Shown here: positions 9,185 through 17,327 of the stretch, piece by piece | Layout of the letters: every line of letters starts with the position of its first letter | Numbering within the stretch: position 1 is the stretch's first letter | The notes under the pieces: generated by a model | What the model was told of the DNA's origin: nothing | The model's database searches: none | Seen by the model: only the letters and a program-made list of their open reading frames with translations | Source of the DNA: Alphaproteobacteria bacterium | GTDB taxonomy: Bacteria > Pseudomonadota > Alphaproteobacteria > DSM-16000 > Inquilinaceae | DNA length: 64,000 nt | Assembly (NCBI GenBank): GCA_028277405.1 | Contig: JANQGH010000042.1 | Coordinates: 124,001-188,000 of the forward strand | Direction of reading: 5' to 3' | Translations under genes and position numbers: made by a program

Positions 9185-10363
9185 CTAGTTGGTGACGCCG
9201 CCAACCAGCCCGCCGACCCCGCTGACGATGCGGCCGAAGAAGCCCTGTTCGGCAACGTTGGCGCCGGCGACCAGCGGCACGTCGCGGTCCGGGATGCCGG
9301 GCACACGGATGGTCAAGCTGCCCAGCGCGTCGCCGACGGCAATCGGCGCCGGCAGGGGGCCATCCCAGCTTGCCACCACCTCCACCTCGCCAGACGCGCC
9401 CCGGGCCAAGGTCATGCTCAGATCCTCCGCGACGACCAGCGGCACTTCGGCCGGGTCGCCTTGCCAGACACCGGCGACCGTCACTGTCTCGCCGGCATCG
9501 AACAGATGGACGGCGTCAAACTCGCGAAAGGCCCATTCCAACAACCGCGCGGCCTCGTCAGCCCGCGCCTGGGCGCTTTCCAGCCCGTTCACGACGACGA
9601 TGATCCGCCTGCCGTTGCGTTCCGCCGATCCGGTGAGGCCATAGCCCGCCTCCGACGTGTGACCGGTCTTCAAGCCGTCCGCGCCGAGGTCGCGGTAGAG
9701 CAGTGGATTGCGGTTCCCCTGGGTGATGTCATTCCAGGTGAATTCGAGCTCGGAATAGTAATGATAATACTGGGGAAAATCGGATATCAGCCGCTGGGCC
9801 AGCAAGGCCAGATCGTGCGCGGTCGAATAATGGTCAGGGTCCGGCAATCCCGTGGAATTCATGAAATTGCTGTCGGCCATGCCCAACTCACGCGCCCGTT
9901 CCGTCATCTGTCGGGCGAAACCCTCCTCGGTGCCGCCAAGCGCCTCGGCAAGGGCGATCGCGGAATCGTTGCCGGACTGGACGATGACACCGCGGATCAG
10001 GTCTTCCACCGGCACCTGATCGCCAACCTCGATGAACATGCGGCTGCCCTCGACACGCCAGGCCCGCTCGCTCACCGGCAGCAGGTCGTCGAGGGACAGG
10101 CGCCCTTGGTCCAACGCCTCAAAGACCATGTACATGGTCATGATCTTGCTCATGGACGCCGTCGGCATCCGCTCGTCGGCATTGTGTTCCAACAGCACCG
10201 TATCGGTCGTCGCATCGATGATCAGCGCTTCCCGCGCCGTGGTCTCAATAGTTTGTGCCGAGGCTGTCGCTCCGAAAAGGCCGGTCGCGAGCAGCAGGGC
10301 AAGCAGCGGCTTGCCGAGACGTCGAAAGGGGGGTGTGAGGAGGGTCATGGTCGCGCCGTGCAT
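9185..10363 (-). CDS. dacC: D-alanyl-D-alanine carboxypeptidase (PBP5/6 family, S11)
   Basis: Periplasmic low-molecular-weight penicillin-binding protein that trims the terminal D-Ala from peptidoglycan stem peptides. All three catalytic motifs are present: S70-M-S-K73, S130-G-N132 and K232-T-G234. A signal peptide ends ATASA-Q near residue 36, and a beta-rich PBP5 C-terminal domain follows. The C-terminus (FFGRIVSGVGGLVGG) is amphipathic, as in the membrane-anchoring helix of PBP5. ATG 10363 is used here; ATG 10348 is equally possible and neither has a strong ribosome-binding site. It heads the tmk-holB-metG-tatD run. Confidence 0.93.
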   Translation of the reverse strand: MHGATMTLLTPPFRRLGKPLLALLLATGLFGATASAQTIETTAREALIIDATTDTVLLEHNADERMPTASMSKIMTMYMVFEALDQGRLSLDDLLPVSERAWRVEGSRMFIEVGDQVPVEDLIRGVIVQSGNDSAIALAEALGGTEEGFARQMTERARELGMADSNFMNSTGLPDPDHYSTAHDLALLAQRLISDFPQYYHYYSELEFTWNDITQGNRNPLLYRDLGADGLKTGHTSEAGYGLTGSAERNGRRIIVVVNGLESAQARADEAARLLEWAFREFDAVHLFDAGETVTVAGVWQGDPAEVPLVVAEDLSMTLARGASGEVEVVASWDGPLPAPIAVGDALGSLTIRVPGIPDRDVPLVAGANVAEQGFFGRIVSGVGGLVGGVTN

Positions 10364-10606
10364 GCGGAATCGGTTCGGTCGATGCTGTCAGCGATAGTAT
10401 CGCCGGATGGCCGCAAAGAGGCAACGAGCACCCCATGAGCCTGCGGCAAACCACGTTGGCACAACCGTCACCGGGGCAAAGGGACCGCCGGAACAGGCTT
10501 GATGCGCTGGTTTGCCGCGTGCGGTCGCAAAAGTTTCAATTGGCAGCGCGTTGGATTTGCTAGCTTTTCGGCCCGTTACCATGCCTGAGCCCGCGCGAGA
10601 CAGACC

Positions 10607-11989
10607 ATGTACCAGAGCATACGACAGGACGATCTGTTTGATCTCTTGGCCGGACAAGACGAGCACGACTTGCGGTCCTATCTGGCATCCAAAAAAGCGG
10701 CGGACATCGTCGATGCGATCGAGCATCTTCGCGGCCGCCAGGTCCGGACCGTTCTCGCGGCGCTTGACGGTGCGCAAAAGGTCGAGACCTTTACCGGTCT
10801 CGACATCGATCTGCAGTTGGGCGTCGCCGAGCGGCTGGACACCCACCAGCTATCGGACTTGCTGGCGAGCATGCCGGCCGACGATGCGGCCCGCGTCTTG
10901 AGCCGTCTAGGCCGTCGCCGTCGCGAGGCGGTTCTGGCCGGCTTCGACCGCGCCGAGCGCGAAGCCATTGCGGCCCACGCCACCTATGGCCCGGAGTCGG
11001 CCGGCGCCTACGCCTCCCCGCGATATGCGGTGTTGACCCCCGACATGTCCACGGCCGATGCGCTGGCGCGGCTGAAGGCCGAAGCGCGTCAGGTCGAAAC
11101 CATCTATGACGCTTACGTCGTGGCCGATGATCGGCGGTTGGTGGGGGTCGTCGAACTGTCGCGGCTGTTGACGGCACAACCGAAGGCCCCGGTTTCGGAG
11201 GTGATGGCGCGGGACTTCGTTTCCGCCTCCGTCGACGAGGACCGTGAACCCGCGGCTGAGCGCATGCGCAAGTATGGCCTACTGTCCCTGCCCGTCATAA
11301 CCGTAGAAGGCGCGGTTGTCGGCATCATGACACCGCGCGACGCCGATGAGATCCTCAAGGACGAGTTGCGCGAGGACGCTGACCGGTTTGTTGCCCTTAC
11401 CGACACGGCCGTCGAGATGCCCTATATGCGCCAGTCGGTCCTGGCGCATTTTCGCCGACGCGTCGGCTGGGTGCTCAGCCTGGCAGCCTTAGGCTTGATC
11501 TCGGGTTACATCCTGCACGTCTATGAAGACGTGATCGCCGCCCTGGTCATTCTGGCGCTTTACATCCCGACCATTGCCGACTCCGGCGGCAATGTCGGGA
11601 CCCAGTCATCCAGTCTGATCGTGCGCGGGCTCGCGCTTGGCGACGTGCGGCTGCGCGACACGGGCCGCATCCTGGCCAAGGAGTTCGCGGTTGCCTTGTT
11701 GCTGGCCGGCGTCCTGTTTCTGTTTGCGCTGTTGAAGGTCCTGTTCCTGTCCAACGCCAGCGACGTTCCCGCCAACATCACCTTGTTGAATGTTGGTCTG
11801 GCCGTCGGCATCGCGATCGCCATTCAGGTGGTCGTTGCCACCCTTGTGGGCGCCATGCTGCCCTTGGGCGCGCGGCTGATGCGGCAAGACCCGGCGTTGG
11901 TCTCAGGTCCCGCGCTGACCACCCTGGTCGACATCACGGGGCTGTTCATCTATTTCCAGGTCTGCACCCTGTTTTTCGGCCTGCGCTGA
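10607..11989 (+). CDS. mgtE: Magnesium transporter MgtE
   Basis: A 460-residue MgtE/SLC41-type channel. It has an N-terminal helical Mg-sensing domain (~1-125, with LASMPADDAARVL repeats), two CBS domains (~130-255; ITPRDA-like MTPRDADEIL), a connecting plug helix, and five C-terminal TM helices from ~280. The pore signature PTIADSGGNVGTQSS is present. Mg binding to the N and CBS domains normally closes the pore. It is on the strand opposite to its neighbours and lies between dacC and rlpA, which are usually adjacent. Confidence 0.95.
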   Translation: MYQSIRQDDLFDLLAGQDEHDLRSYLASKKAADIVDAIEHLRGRQVRTVLAALDGAQKVETFTGLDIDLQLGVAERLDTHQLSDLLASMPADDAARVLSRLGRRRREAVLAGFDRAEREAIAAHATYGPESAGAYASPRYAVLTPDMSTADALARLKAEARQVETIYDAYVVADDRRLVGVVELSRLLTAQPKAPVSEVMARDFVSASVDEDREPAAERMRKYGLLSLPVITVEGAVVGIMTPRDADEILKDELREDADRFVALTDTAVEMPYMRQSVLAHFRRRVGWVLSLAALGLISGYILHVYEDVIAALVILALYIPTIADSGGNVGTQSSSLIVRGLALGDVRLRDTGRILAKEFAVALLLAGVLFLFALLKVLFLSNASDVPANITLLNVGLAVGIAIAIQVVVATLVGAMLPLGARLMRQDPALVSGPALTTLVDITGLFIYFQVCTLFFGLR

Positions 11990-12005
11990 TGCCGACCGAA
12001 GTGCC

Positions 12006-12452
12006 CTACAGGACTGCCGGTCGCCAGCTCAGCACCTCGACACGGACAGGCACGATGCCGGCGTCGATGAAGTCCAGCCTCTCCGCCGCCTCCTCCGACA
12101 CGTCGATGACGAGATTCTCGCTGACCGGCCCGCGATCGTTCACCCGCAGGATGACGCTTTCGCGATTGTTCAGGTTGGTGACGCGCACAAAGCTCGGCAA
12201 AGGCAGGTCGCGATGCGCGGCGGTCATTTCCTCGCGGTCGAAGACCTCACCGCTGGCGGTCAGGCGACCGTGAAAACCGGGCCCGTACCAAGAGGCCATG
12301 CCGTGTTCCACGGACAGGACCGGATCGACATCGGGGACGTTGAGCGACGCCGTTTGGACCGGTATCGGCTCCTGAACCTCGCTGGTCACGCACGCGCCCA
12401 AAACAAAGGCCATCACGCCCAGGGCGATGGTTGACATCCATCGACGTGTCAT
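12006..12452 (-). CDS. rlpA: RlpA-like double-psi beta-barrel lipoprotein
   Basis: A 148-residue protein with a lipoprotein signal (FVLGAC, lipidated Cys21) and one double-psi beta-barrel domain, ~50-140. The core RlpA motifs are ASWYGPGFHGRLTASGE, TAAHRDLPLPSFVRVTNL and RVNDRGP. It lacks the C-terminal SPOR domain of E. coli RlpA. RlpA proteins bind or cleave denuded glycan strands at the septum. The start has GGGAG six bases upstream. In alphaproteobacteria it normally directly precedes dacC; here mgtE intervenes. Confidence 0.9.
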   Translation of the reverse strand: MTRRWMSTIALGVMAFVLGACVTSEVQEPIPVQTASLNVPDVDPVLSVEHGMASWYGPGFHGRLTASGEVFDREEMTAAHRDLPLPSFVRVTNLNNRESVILRVNDRGPVSENLVIDVSEEAAERLDFIDAGIVPVRVEVLSWRPAVL

Positions 12453-12697
12453 TGTGCTCTCCCGTTCATACGCATGGGCCGCAACGCTTCGGCGATCGAT
12501 CGCCTGCGGCCGTTAAGCTGCTATGGATGTGTTCCGTCGGACCGACGGCAAATGACAAGCGGTTAACGTGCCGAAAACGTCGCGGGATTACCACGGAAAT
12601 GCCGCCAAAATTTGGCGAAACCTCCGACAATTGGTGCGATCCTCGCCTTTAACTCATGGTTTTCGCCACCAATCCGAACAACAAGGAAACCCGATCC

Positions 12698-14782
12698 GTG
12701 ATTGCCCGACACTCGCTTCGCCTCCTGATCGGCGCCAGCAGCCTGGCGTTGACCGTCTCGCTACCGGGCGCTCTGCCCGCCTTCGCCCAGTCGGCGACGC
12801 CGGACATCGGCAGCCTCGATCTGCAGCGTGTCATGCTGTCGACCGGGGGCGTCGGTTACTTCGAGTATGCCGCGGAGGTCGTCGGCGATGCCGACCTCAG
12901 CCTCGAAGTCCGGCTCGACCAGGTTGACGACATCCTGAAGAGCATCGTCGTCTACGACGATAGCGGCCGCGTCGGCGACATCAGCCTGCCCGGCCGCGAA
13001 CCCTTAGGCGAAGTCTTCCGCGAGATGCCGTTTGGCCCGGGTGCCTTGTCCTCGCCGGTGGATCTCTTGAACGCGCTGAGGGGGGCGGAGATCGAGACCA
13101 CCGGGCCGCGGGGTCTTTCGGGCCGCATCGTCTCAGTCAACGCCGAAACCAGCGTGACCGAAAACGGCGTCAGCCAAACGGTGCATCGGGTCAGCGTGAT
13201 GACCGGCGAAGGCCTGCGCCAGTTGATCCTGGAGGAAACCAACGCCATCCAGTTCTCCGACCCTGCGCTTCAGGACCAGATCAACACGGCCCTGGCCGCG
13301 CTGGCGGCCAACAACCAGCAGGACCGTCGGCGCCTGTCGATCAACCTGCCAGGCGAAGGCCCACGCACGGTCCACGTCGCCTATGTGGTCGAGGTGCCTC
13401 TGTGGAAGAGCGCCTATCGCCTGACCTTGGGCGAGGACGGTGCGCCGTCGGACCTGCAGGGCTGGGCCGTGATCGAGAATCTCAGTGGCGAGGATTGGGT
13501 CGATGTCGATCTGTCCGTTGCCTCGGGCAATCCGGTCACGTTTCGCCAGGCGCTTTACGACGCCTATTTCGTCGACCGGCCGATCGTTCCGGTCGAGGTG
13601 CTGGGCCGCCTTCTGCCGCCGGTCGATCAGGGCGGCATCGGACTGCAGCCGCCCTCGCCGGCGCCGATGATCGAAATGCTGGAATCCGAGGCGGAAGACA
13701 GGGCGCGCGACGGCGCATTCGCGCCGCTGGCCGGTGCGACGGCAAGCGTTGCCGCCGATCTCGCTCCAACACCGCGCCGAGCCGAACTGCTGGCGGCGGA
13801 GAGCACGCAGGCCGCCACCCAGGTGCTGTTCCGCTTCCCCGAGCCAGTCAGCGTCGAGAGCGGCCATTCGCTGCTGCTGCCGATCATCAGCCGCGAGCAG
13901 CCGACCGAACGGCCCCTGCTCTACCAGCCGCAGACGAACCCGATCCATCCCCTGGCGACCGTTCGGCTGGAGAACGAGGGCGACAGCGGCCTGCCGCCCG
14001 GCATCCTGACCCTGTACGAGCGCGATGCGGCCAGCGGCCTCATCAGCTATCTGGGCGACGCCCGGCTCGCGACCTTGCCGCAAGGCGATTCCCGGCTGGT
14101 GGCCTATGCGCTGGACGAGGCGGTGACGGTCGACCGCGAGGATCGCCAGAGCGAGAATGTGGTCCAGGCCAGCATCGCCGACGGCGTGTTGCGCCAAACC
14201 GTACTGCAGCGCCAGGTCACCCAATACATCATCCAGGGCGACGCCAACCACGACCGTACCGTGATCCTGGAGCATCCTAGGCTCGGGGGATACGAGTTGG
14301 CCGATATCGATGTCGCGAGGGTCGAACTGACGCCGACTAGCTACCGCATCTCCGTCGAGGTGCCGGCCGGCGCCACCGTGACCGAGGAGGTGGTGCTGGA
14401 GCGCGAGGGCTTCCAGCGCGTCGAGATCGCTACCTTGGGTGCGGATCAGATCGCCTTTTACGCCAGCTCGACCCGGCTGTCGGATGAGCTGCGCGCCGTC
14501 TTCGCCGACCTCGCCGAACGGGTGCGCGCGGTGGAGGCACAGGAGGCCGGCGTCCGGCGCACTTCGGTCCAGATTGACGAGATCGTGCGCGACCAGGCCA
14601 GGCTGCGCGACAACCTGTCCGTGGTACCGGCCGACAGCGACCTGTTCCAGCGCTACATGGCCAACCTGTCGGCCCAGGAGGATACGCTGGAGGGCCTGAC
14701 GGAAGTACTGGCCCACCAACGCGACGCCGCGGAAGCGGCCCGCCGCGCGCTGGCCGACTACATCAACAGTCTGTCGACCTGA
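12698..14782 (+). CDS. DUF4139 domain-containing exported protein
   Basis: About 694 residues. The GTG at 12698 is preferred because AAGGAA lies 9 bases upstream and a clean signal peptide follows (LLIGASSLALTVS ... AFAQS); an ATG at 12656 has no ribosome-binding site. The central region (YVVEVPLWKSAYRLTLG, then LQGWAVIENLSGEDWVDV) is the hallmark of DUF4139. The C-terminal ~130 residues are rich in Ala/Glu/Arg and predicted helical. No enzymatic motif is visible. A secreted or periplasmic structural role is likely but unproven. The gene ends at a hairpin just before tRNA-Ser. Confidence 0.8.
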   Translation: MIARHSLRLLIGASSLALTVSLPGALPAFAQSATPDIGSLDLQRVMLSTGGVGYFEYAAEVVGDADLSLEVRLDQVDDILKSIVVYDDSGRVGDISLPGREPLGEVFREMPFGPGALSSPVDLLNALRGAEIETTGPRGLSGRIVSVNAETSVTENGVSQTVHRVSVMTGEGLRQLILEETNAIQFSDPALQDQINTALAALAANNQQDRRRLSINLPGEGPRTVHVAYVVEVPLWKSAYRLTLGEDGAPSDLQGWAVIENLSGEDWVDVDLSVASGNPVTFRQALYDAYFVDRPIVPVEVLGRLLPPVDQGGIGLQPPSPAPMIEMLESEAEDRARDGAFAPLAGATASVAADLAPTPRRAELLAAESTQAATQVLFRFPEPVSVESGHSLLLPIISREQPTERPLLYQPQTNPIHPLATVRLENEGDSGLPPGILTLYERDAASGLISYLGDARLATLPQGDSRLVAYALDEAVTVDREDRQSENVVQASIADGVLRQTVLQRQVTQYIIQGDANHDRTVILEHPRLGGYELADIDVARVELTPTSYRISVEVPAGATVTEEVVLEREGFQRVEIATLGADQIAFYASSTRLSDELRAVFADLAERVRAVEAQEAGVRRTSVQIDEIVRDQARLRDNLSVVPADSDLFQRYMANLSAQEDTLEGLTEVLAHQRDAAEAARRALADYINSLST

Positions 14783-14814
14783 CCGGGCGCCTGGACCCGG
14801 TCGATCTGGCGATC

Positions 14815-14869
14815 GCAAAGGCCCGCTTTACCGCCCCGGCCGGGAATGGTAGAGCGGGCCTGCCTTTGC
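14815..14869 (+). terminator. Imperfect hairpin between the DUF4139 gene and tRNA-Ser
   Basis: The arms at 14815-14832 and 14848-14869 are nearly complementary (GCAAAGG..CCCGCTTTACC against GGTAGAGCGGGCC..CCTTTGC) with small bulges. The 3' arm ends one base before the tRNA 5' end. It lacks a proper U-run, so it may be a weak terminator for the upstream gene or a processing structure. Confidence 0.45.
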
Positions 14870-14959
14870 GGATGGGTGGCCGAGCGGTTGAAGGCACCGG
14901 TCTTGAAAACCGGCAGGCGGGCGACCGTCTCGTGGGTTCGAATCCCACCCCATCCGCCA
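14870..14959 (+). tRNA. tRNA-Ser (anticodon UGA)
   Basis: A class II tRNA of 90 bases including an encoded CCA. The acceptor stem GGATGGG (14870-14876) pairs with CCCATCC (14949-14955), with discriminator G. The anticodon stem CCGGT/ACCGG encloses loop CTTGAAA, giving anticodon TGA. A long variable arm follows, then the T arm GTGGG-TTCGAAT-CCCAC. It decodes UCN serine codons, chiefly UCA. Confidence 0.96.
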
Positions 14960-15193
14960 CCGATCGTGCGACGTTTTGCTACGCTGGTTCGAGGAGATTC
15001 CGTTCTCCAATGGGTCAAGTTTGCAATCAGGCGGCCGGAGCGGGCATTACCCTGAACCACCGTACTCGCCTCAATCGTTCCATCATGGCTTCGATCGGGA
15101 CTGGCCATGCTTCCTTGTCGTCCACGGATTGGGCGCGATACCGCTTATTGCGGTGTCTGGCTAGCGCTGGGGAAACCGCATCGGTCTCTGGCC

Positions 15194-16060
15194 CTAGCCT
15201 CGAAGGGCGGAAGGAAGAAGACCGCAACGGCTGAGCAGATCGATGGCGAAGTCTTGGCGGAAGTGACGGATCGCAGCGAACGTCTCCGCAGCGGCGTAGA
15301 GGGCGAAGACGGCCGGCGTCCCGTCGGTGCGATCCAGCCAGCCCACGAACCAGCCTTCGAACGGCCCGGCGAAATCTCCGGGCGATAGTGTGCCTGAGCC
15401 GCTTTTGCCATGGAGCGTGACGCCGTCAGCGCTGGCCACGGCGCTTGCTTCGGCCAAGGCGGCGAACGCCTCGGCATCGACATCGAAGTCGCCGCTGACC
15501 AGGCGTCCGAGAAAGGCGACCTGTTCGGCGACCGAAATCTGGAGGCTGTCGCCGAGCCAAAAGCCGTCGGCGCCGTCCGCGATCTCTGCATTGCCGTAGC
15601 CCCAGTCGCGCAACAGGGTTCGATAGGTGTCGCTGCCGACATCGAGCGCGACATCCTGAAAGTACCATATCGCCGAGCGCCGAAAGGCGCTGAGCAGGGT
15701 TTGGTCCTGGCGCCAATCGTCCGGCCAGTAGGTTTGTGGCGGACGCCGCGCCTGGTCCCAAACCCTGGCGGTTTCGAGATCCTGCGCTGCGCCCGTCTCG
15801 AGCGCGATGACAAGGTTGGCGATCTTGAAGGTCGACCACGGGGCATGCCGGCTGTCCAGGTCGCTACCTTCAAGGGCGCAGCTTGCGCCGGTGGCCAGAT
15901 CCTGGGCGAGAAAGCTGACCTCTCGGGCGCCGATTTCGCTGGCTAGCGGTGCGCGCGGTAACGCGATGTCGGCGCTGGCGGTCTGTGCAACCGCCGGGCC
16001 GGGCAATAGGCATGCGAGCACGGCAAAGGGCGCCGTCCTGATGATCGACAAGGCGTTCAT
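15194..16060 (-). CDS. Class D (OXA-type) beta-lactamase-like protein
   Basis: ATG 16060 is chosen because AGGA lies 5-6 bases upstream and a signal peptide (ending AVAQ-T) follows directly, giving 288 residues, within the usual range of class D enzymes. All class D motifs are recognisable: S76-T-F-K79 (nucleophile and the Lys normally carbamylated), S129-A-I131 (SxV; here Ile), Y155-G-N157, K219-S-G221 (KSG variant of KTG), and W237 in GWFVGW. It should be a periplasmic serine beta-lactamase. A BlaR/MecR-type sensor is unlikely since no membrane module is present. It is chromosomal beside a tRNA gene, with no mobile element signs. Confidence 0.85.
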   Translation of the reverse strand: MNALSIIRTAPFAVLACLLPGPAVAQTASADIALPRAPLASEIGAREVSFLAQDLATGASCALEGSDLDSRHAPWSTFKIANLVIALETGAAQDLETARVWDQARRPPQTYWPDDWRQDQTLLSAFRRSAIWYFQDVALDVGSDTYRTLLRDWGYGNAEIADGADGFWLGDSLQISVAEQVAFLGRLVSGDFDVDAEAFAALAEASAVASADGVTLHGKSGSGTLSPGDFAGPFEGWFVGWLDRTDGTPAVFALYAAAETFAAIRHFRQDFAIDLLSRCGLLPSALRG

Positions 16061-16368
16061 GTTTGTCCTAAGCATTTGAGATCGGAACGTCATTCGGCGG
16101 TTGCCTACGCGCAGCAAATGGCCGGACCTTGTCCAAGCATTGTCGAACCAAGGCCATCGTTCTCCGTTGTTCGAACCGCATCACCCGGATCACTTGCCTT
16201 CAGGCTGAAGCGATGGCTTGGACCGCAACGGTTGCCCGCGTCGGGCGAGCGAATGATCAGCGTCGCGGTCCTGTTTATTGACGTGTTGGCAGTGCCGGAT
16301 CTGCGCGGCCGCCGTTCGCCAAATCGTTGTAGTGTGATGCGCAGCGCCAAACAATCACGGAGGCCGCG
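16061..16368. other. Divergent intergenic region
   Basis: This 308-base gap separates the beta-lactamase gene (minus) from the small membrane protein gene (plus), so it should hold both promoters. I see no convincing -35/-10 pair, no LysR-family (AmpR-like) regulator gene next to it and no repeat. The only clear element is the GGAGG ribosome-binding site just before 16369. Confidence 0.5.
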
Positions 16369-16836
16369 ATGTTCCCCTCAACGAGCCTGTTCAAACGCCT
16401 GATTGTCGTGACCTGGGCGCTTTGGTGGGTGATCGCGTTCTTTACGGATTTCCTGGGCGCCATGCAGGACCTTGGCTGGTTCGATCTTGTCTGGCTTCAG
16501 ACCGGCAACTACCCGGCAATCGTTCAGGCGATCGAGCCCTTCGGCGCGCCGTCCTGGCTTTCCGTGGGGCTTTTTGCCGGCGTCATTTTGTGGTCGTTTC
16601 TGTCGGCGTTGTTCCTGTCCATCGCCGCATTCGCGCCGACGCGTCCGCGGGATCGCTGGATGGCATGGGTCAATGCCGGCTTCATTATCTCGCTGGCCGA
16701 ATGGTTCGCCTTCCTTATCGCCGACCAGATCGTCCAGGAGTACGATCTGGAGGGCAATCATATGGAGCAGGCGGGCGTGCAACTGCTCTGCTTCATCGCT
16801 CTGCACCTACTGCCCGACGAGCGGGAGGCCCAATAA
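16369..16836 (+). CDS. Small integral membrane protein, unknown function
   Basis: Starts at ATG 16369 with a good GGAGG 5 bases upstream. The 155-residue product has four hydrophobic segments (about 10-30, 63-88, 97-121 and 134-148), rich in Trp and Phe. It contains conserved-looking acidic residues in a cytoplasmic/periplasmic loop (EYDLEGNHMEQAG). It resembles small membrane proteins found in proteobacteria without assigned function. It converges with the GNAT gene, with only 16 bases between the stop codons. Confidence 0.65.
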   Translation: MFPSTSLFKRLIVVTWALWWVIAFFTDFLGAMQDLGWFDLVWLQTGNYPAIVQAIEPFGAPSWLSVGLFAGVILWSFLSALFLSIAAFAPTRPRDRWMAWVNAGFIISLAEWFAFLIADQIVQEYDLEGNHMEQAGVQLLCFIALHLLPDEREAQ

Positions 16837-16852
16837 CAATGCAGCGGCGTGC

Positions 16853-17299
16853 TCAGGCAAGCCGTTTTCTGAAAAAGATGCGGTCCATTTGTTTGTCATC
16901 GGGCCGATCAATCTCCTCGTAACCTAGCCGGGCATAGAGGGCTCGGTTTTCGGTCATTTTCACATGGGTGAAGAGCTCGATCGCTTGGCAGCCTTGGCGG
17001 CGCGCCTCGTCCTCGCAGAAGGCGATAAGACGCTTGCCGACGCCCTTGCCCTGGTGGCGCGGCGAGACCGCTACGTTCTCAAGCAGCATCGTATCTAAGC
17101 GCGCATAGTAAACGATGTACCCCAGAACGTCGCCATGCTCATCGACCGCAACGCTGACGATGCCGTCGCGCAGTTGCGCCTCGTAGTCGGCCAGCATCGG
17201 CTTTGGCTTGCCGCCAATGCGCTCGACATAGATCTCGTAGGCGGTGTCGACACATTGTTTGACCGCGGGCAAGTCATCGATCGTGGCGGTGCGGATCAT
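16853..17299 (-). CDS. GNAT family N-acetyltransferase
   Basis: A 148-residue GCN5-related acetyltransferase. The acetyl-CoA pyrophosphate loop is RHQGKGVGKRLIAF (motif A, Q/R-x-x-G-x-G/A), preceded by LLENVAVSP, and the C-terminal ENRALYARLGYEE matches motif B. The ATG at 17299 (MIRTATIDD) is the standard GNAT beginning; ATG 17314 would add five residues. The frame is open well upstream, but that part overlaps the adenylate cyclase gene and is not credible protein. It follows the cyclase gene in the same direction. The acceptor substrate is unknown. Confidence 0.87.
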   Translation of the reverse strand: MIRTATIDDLPAVKQCVDTAYEIYVERIGGKPKPMLADYEAQLRDGIVSVAVDEHGDVLGYIVYYARLDTMLLENVAVSPRHQGKGVGKRLIAFCEDEARRQGCQAIELFTHVKMTENRALYARLGYEEIDRPDDKQMDRIFFRKRLA

Positions 17300-17327
17300 G
17301 GTGGAACGTTCCATGTCTTGTTTCGGC

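Noticed and set aside
14758..15108. Protein-coding frame across the tRNA-Ser gene
   Set aside because: It overlaps a complete, well-paired tRNA on the other strand and has no ribosome-binding site or family likeness; such frames over tRNA genes are a known annotation artefact.
15194..16060. BlaR/MecR-type beta-lactam sensor
   Set aside because: No membrane-spanning metallopeptidase part is fused. A signal peptide followed by a single class D domain indicates a secreted enzyme.
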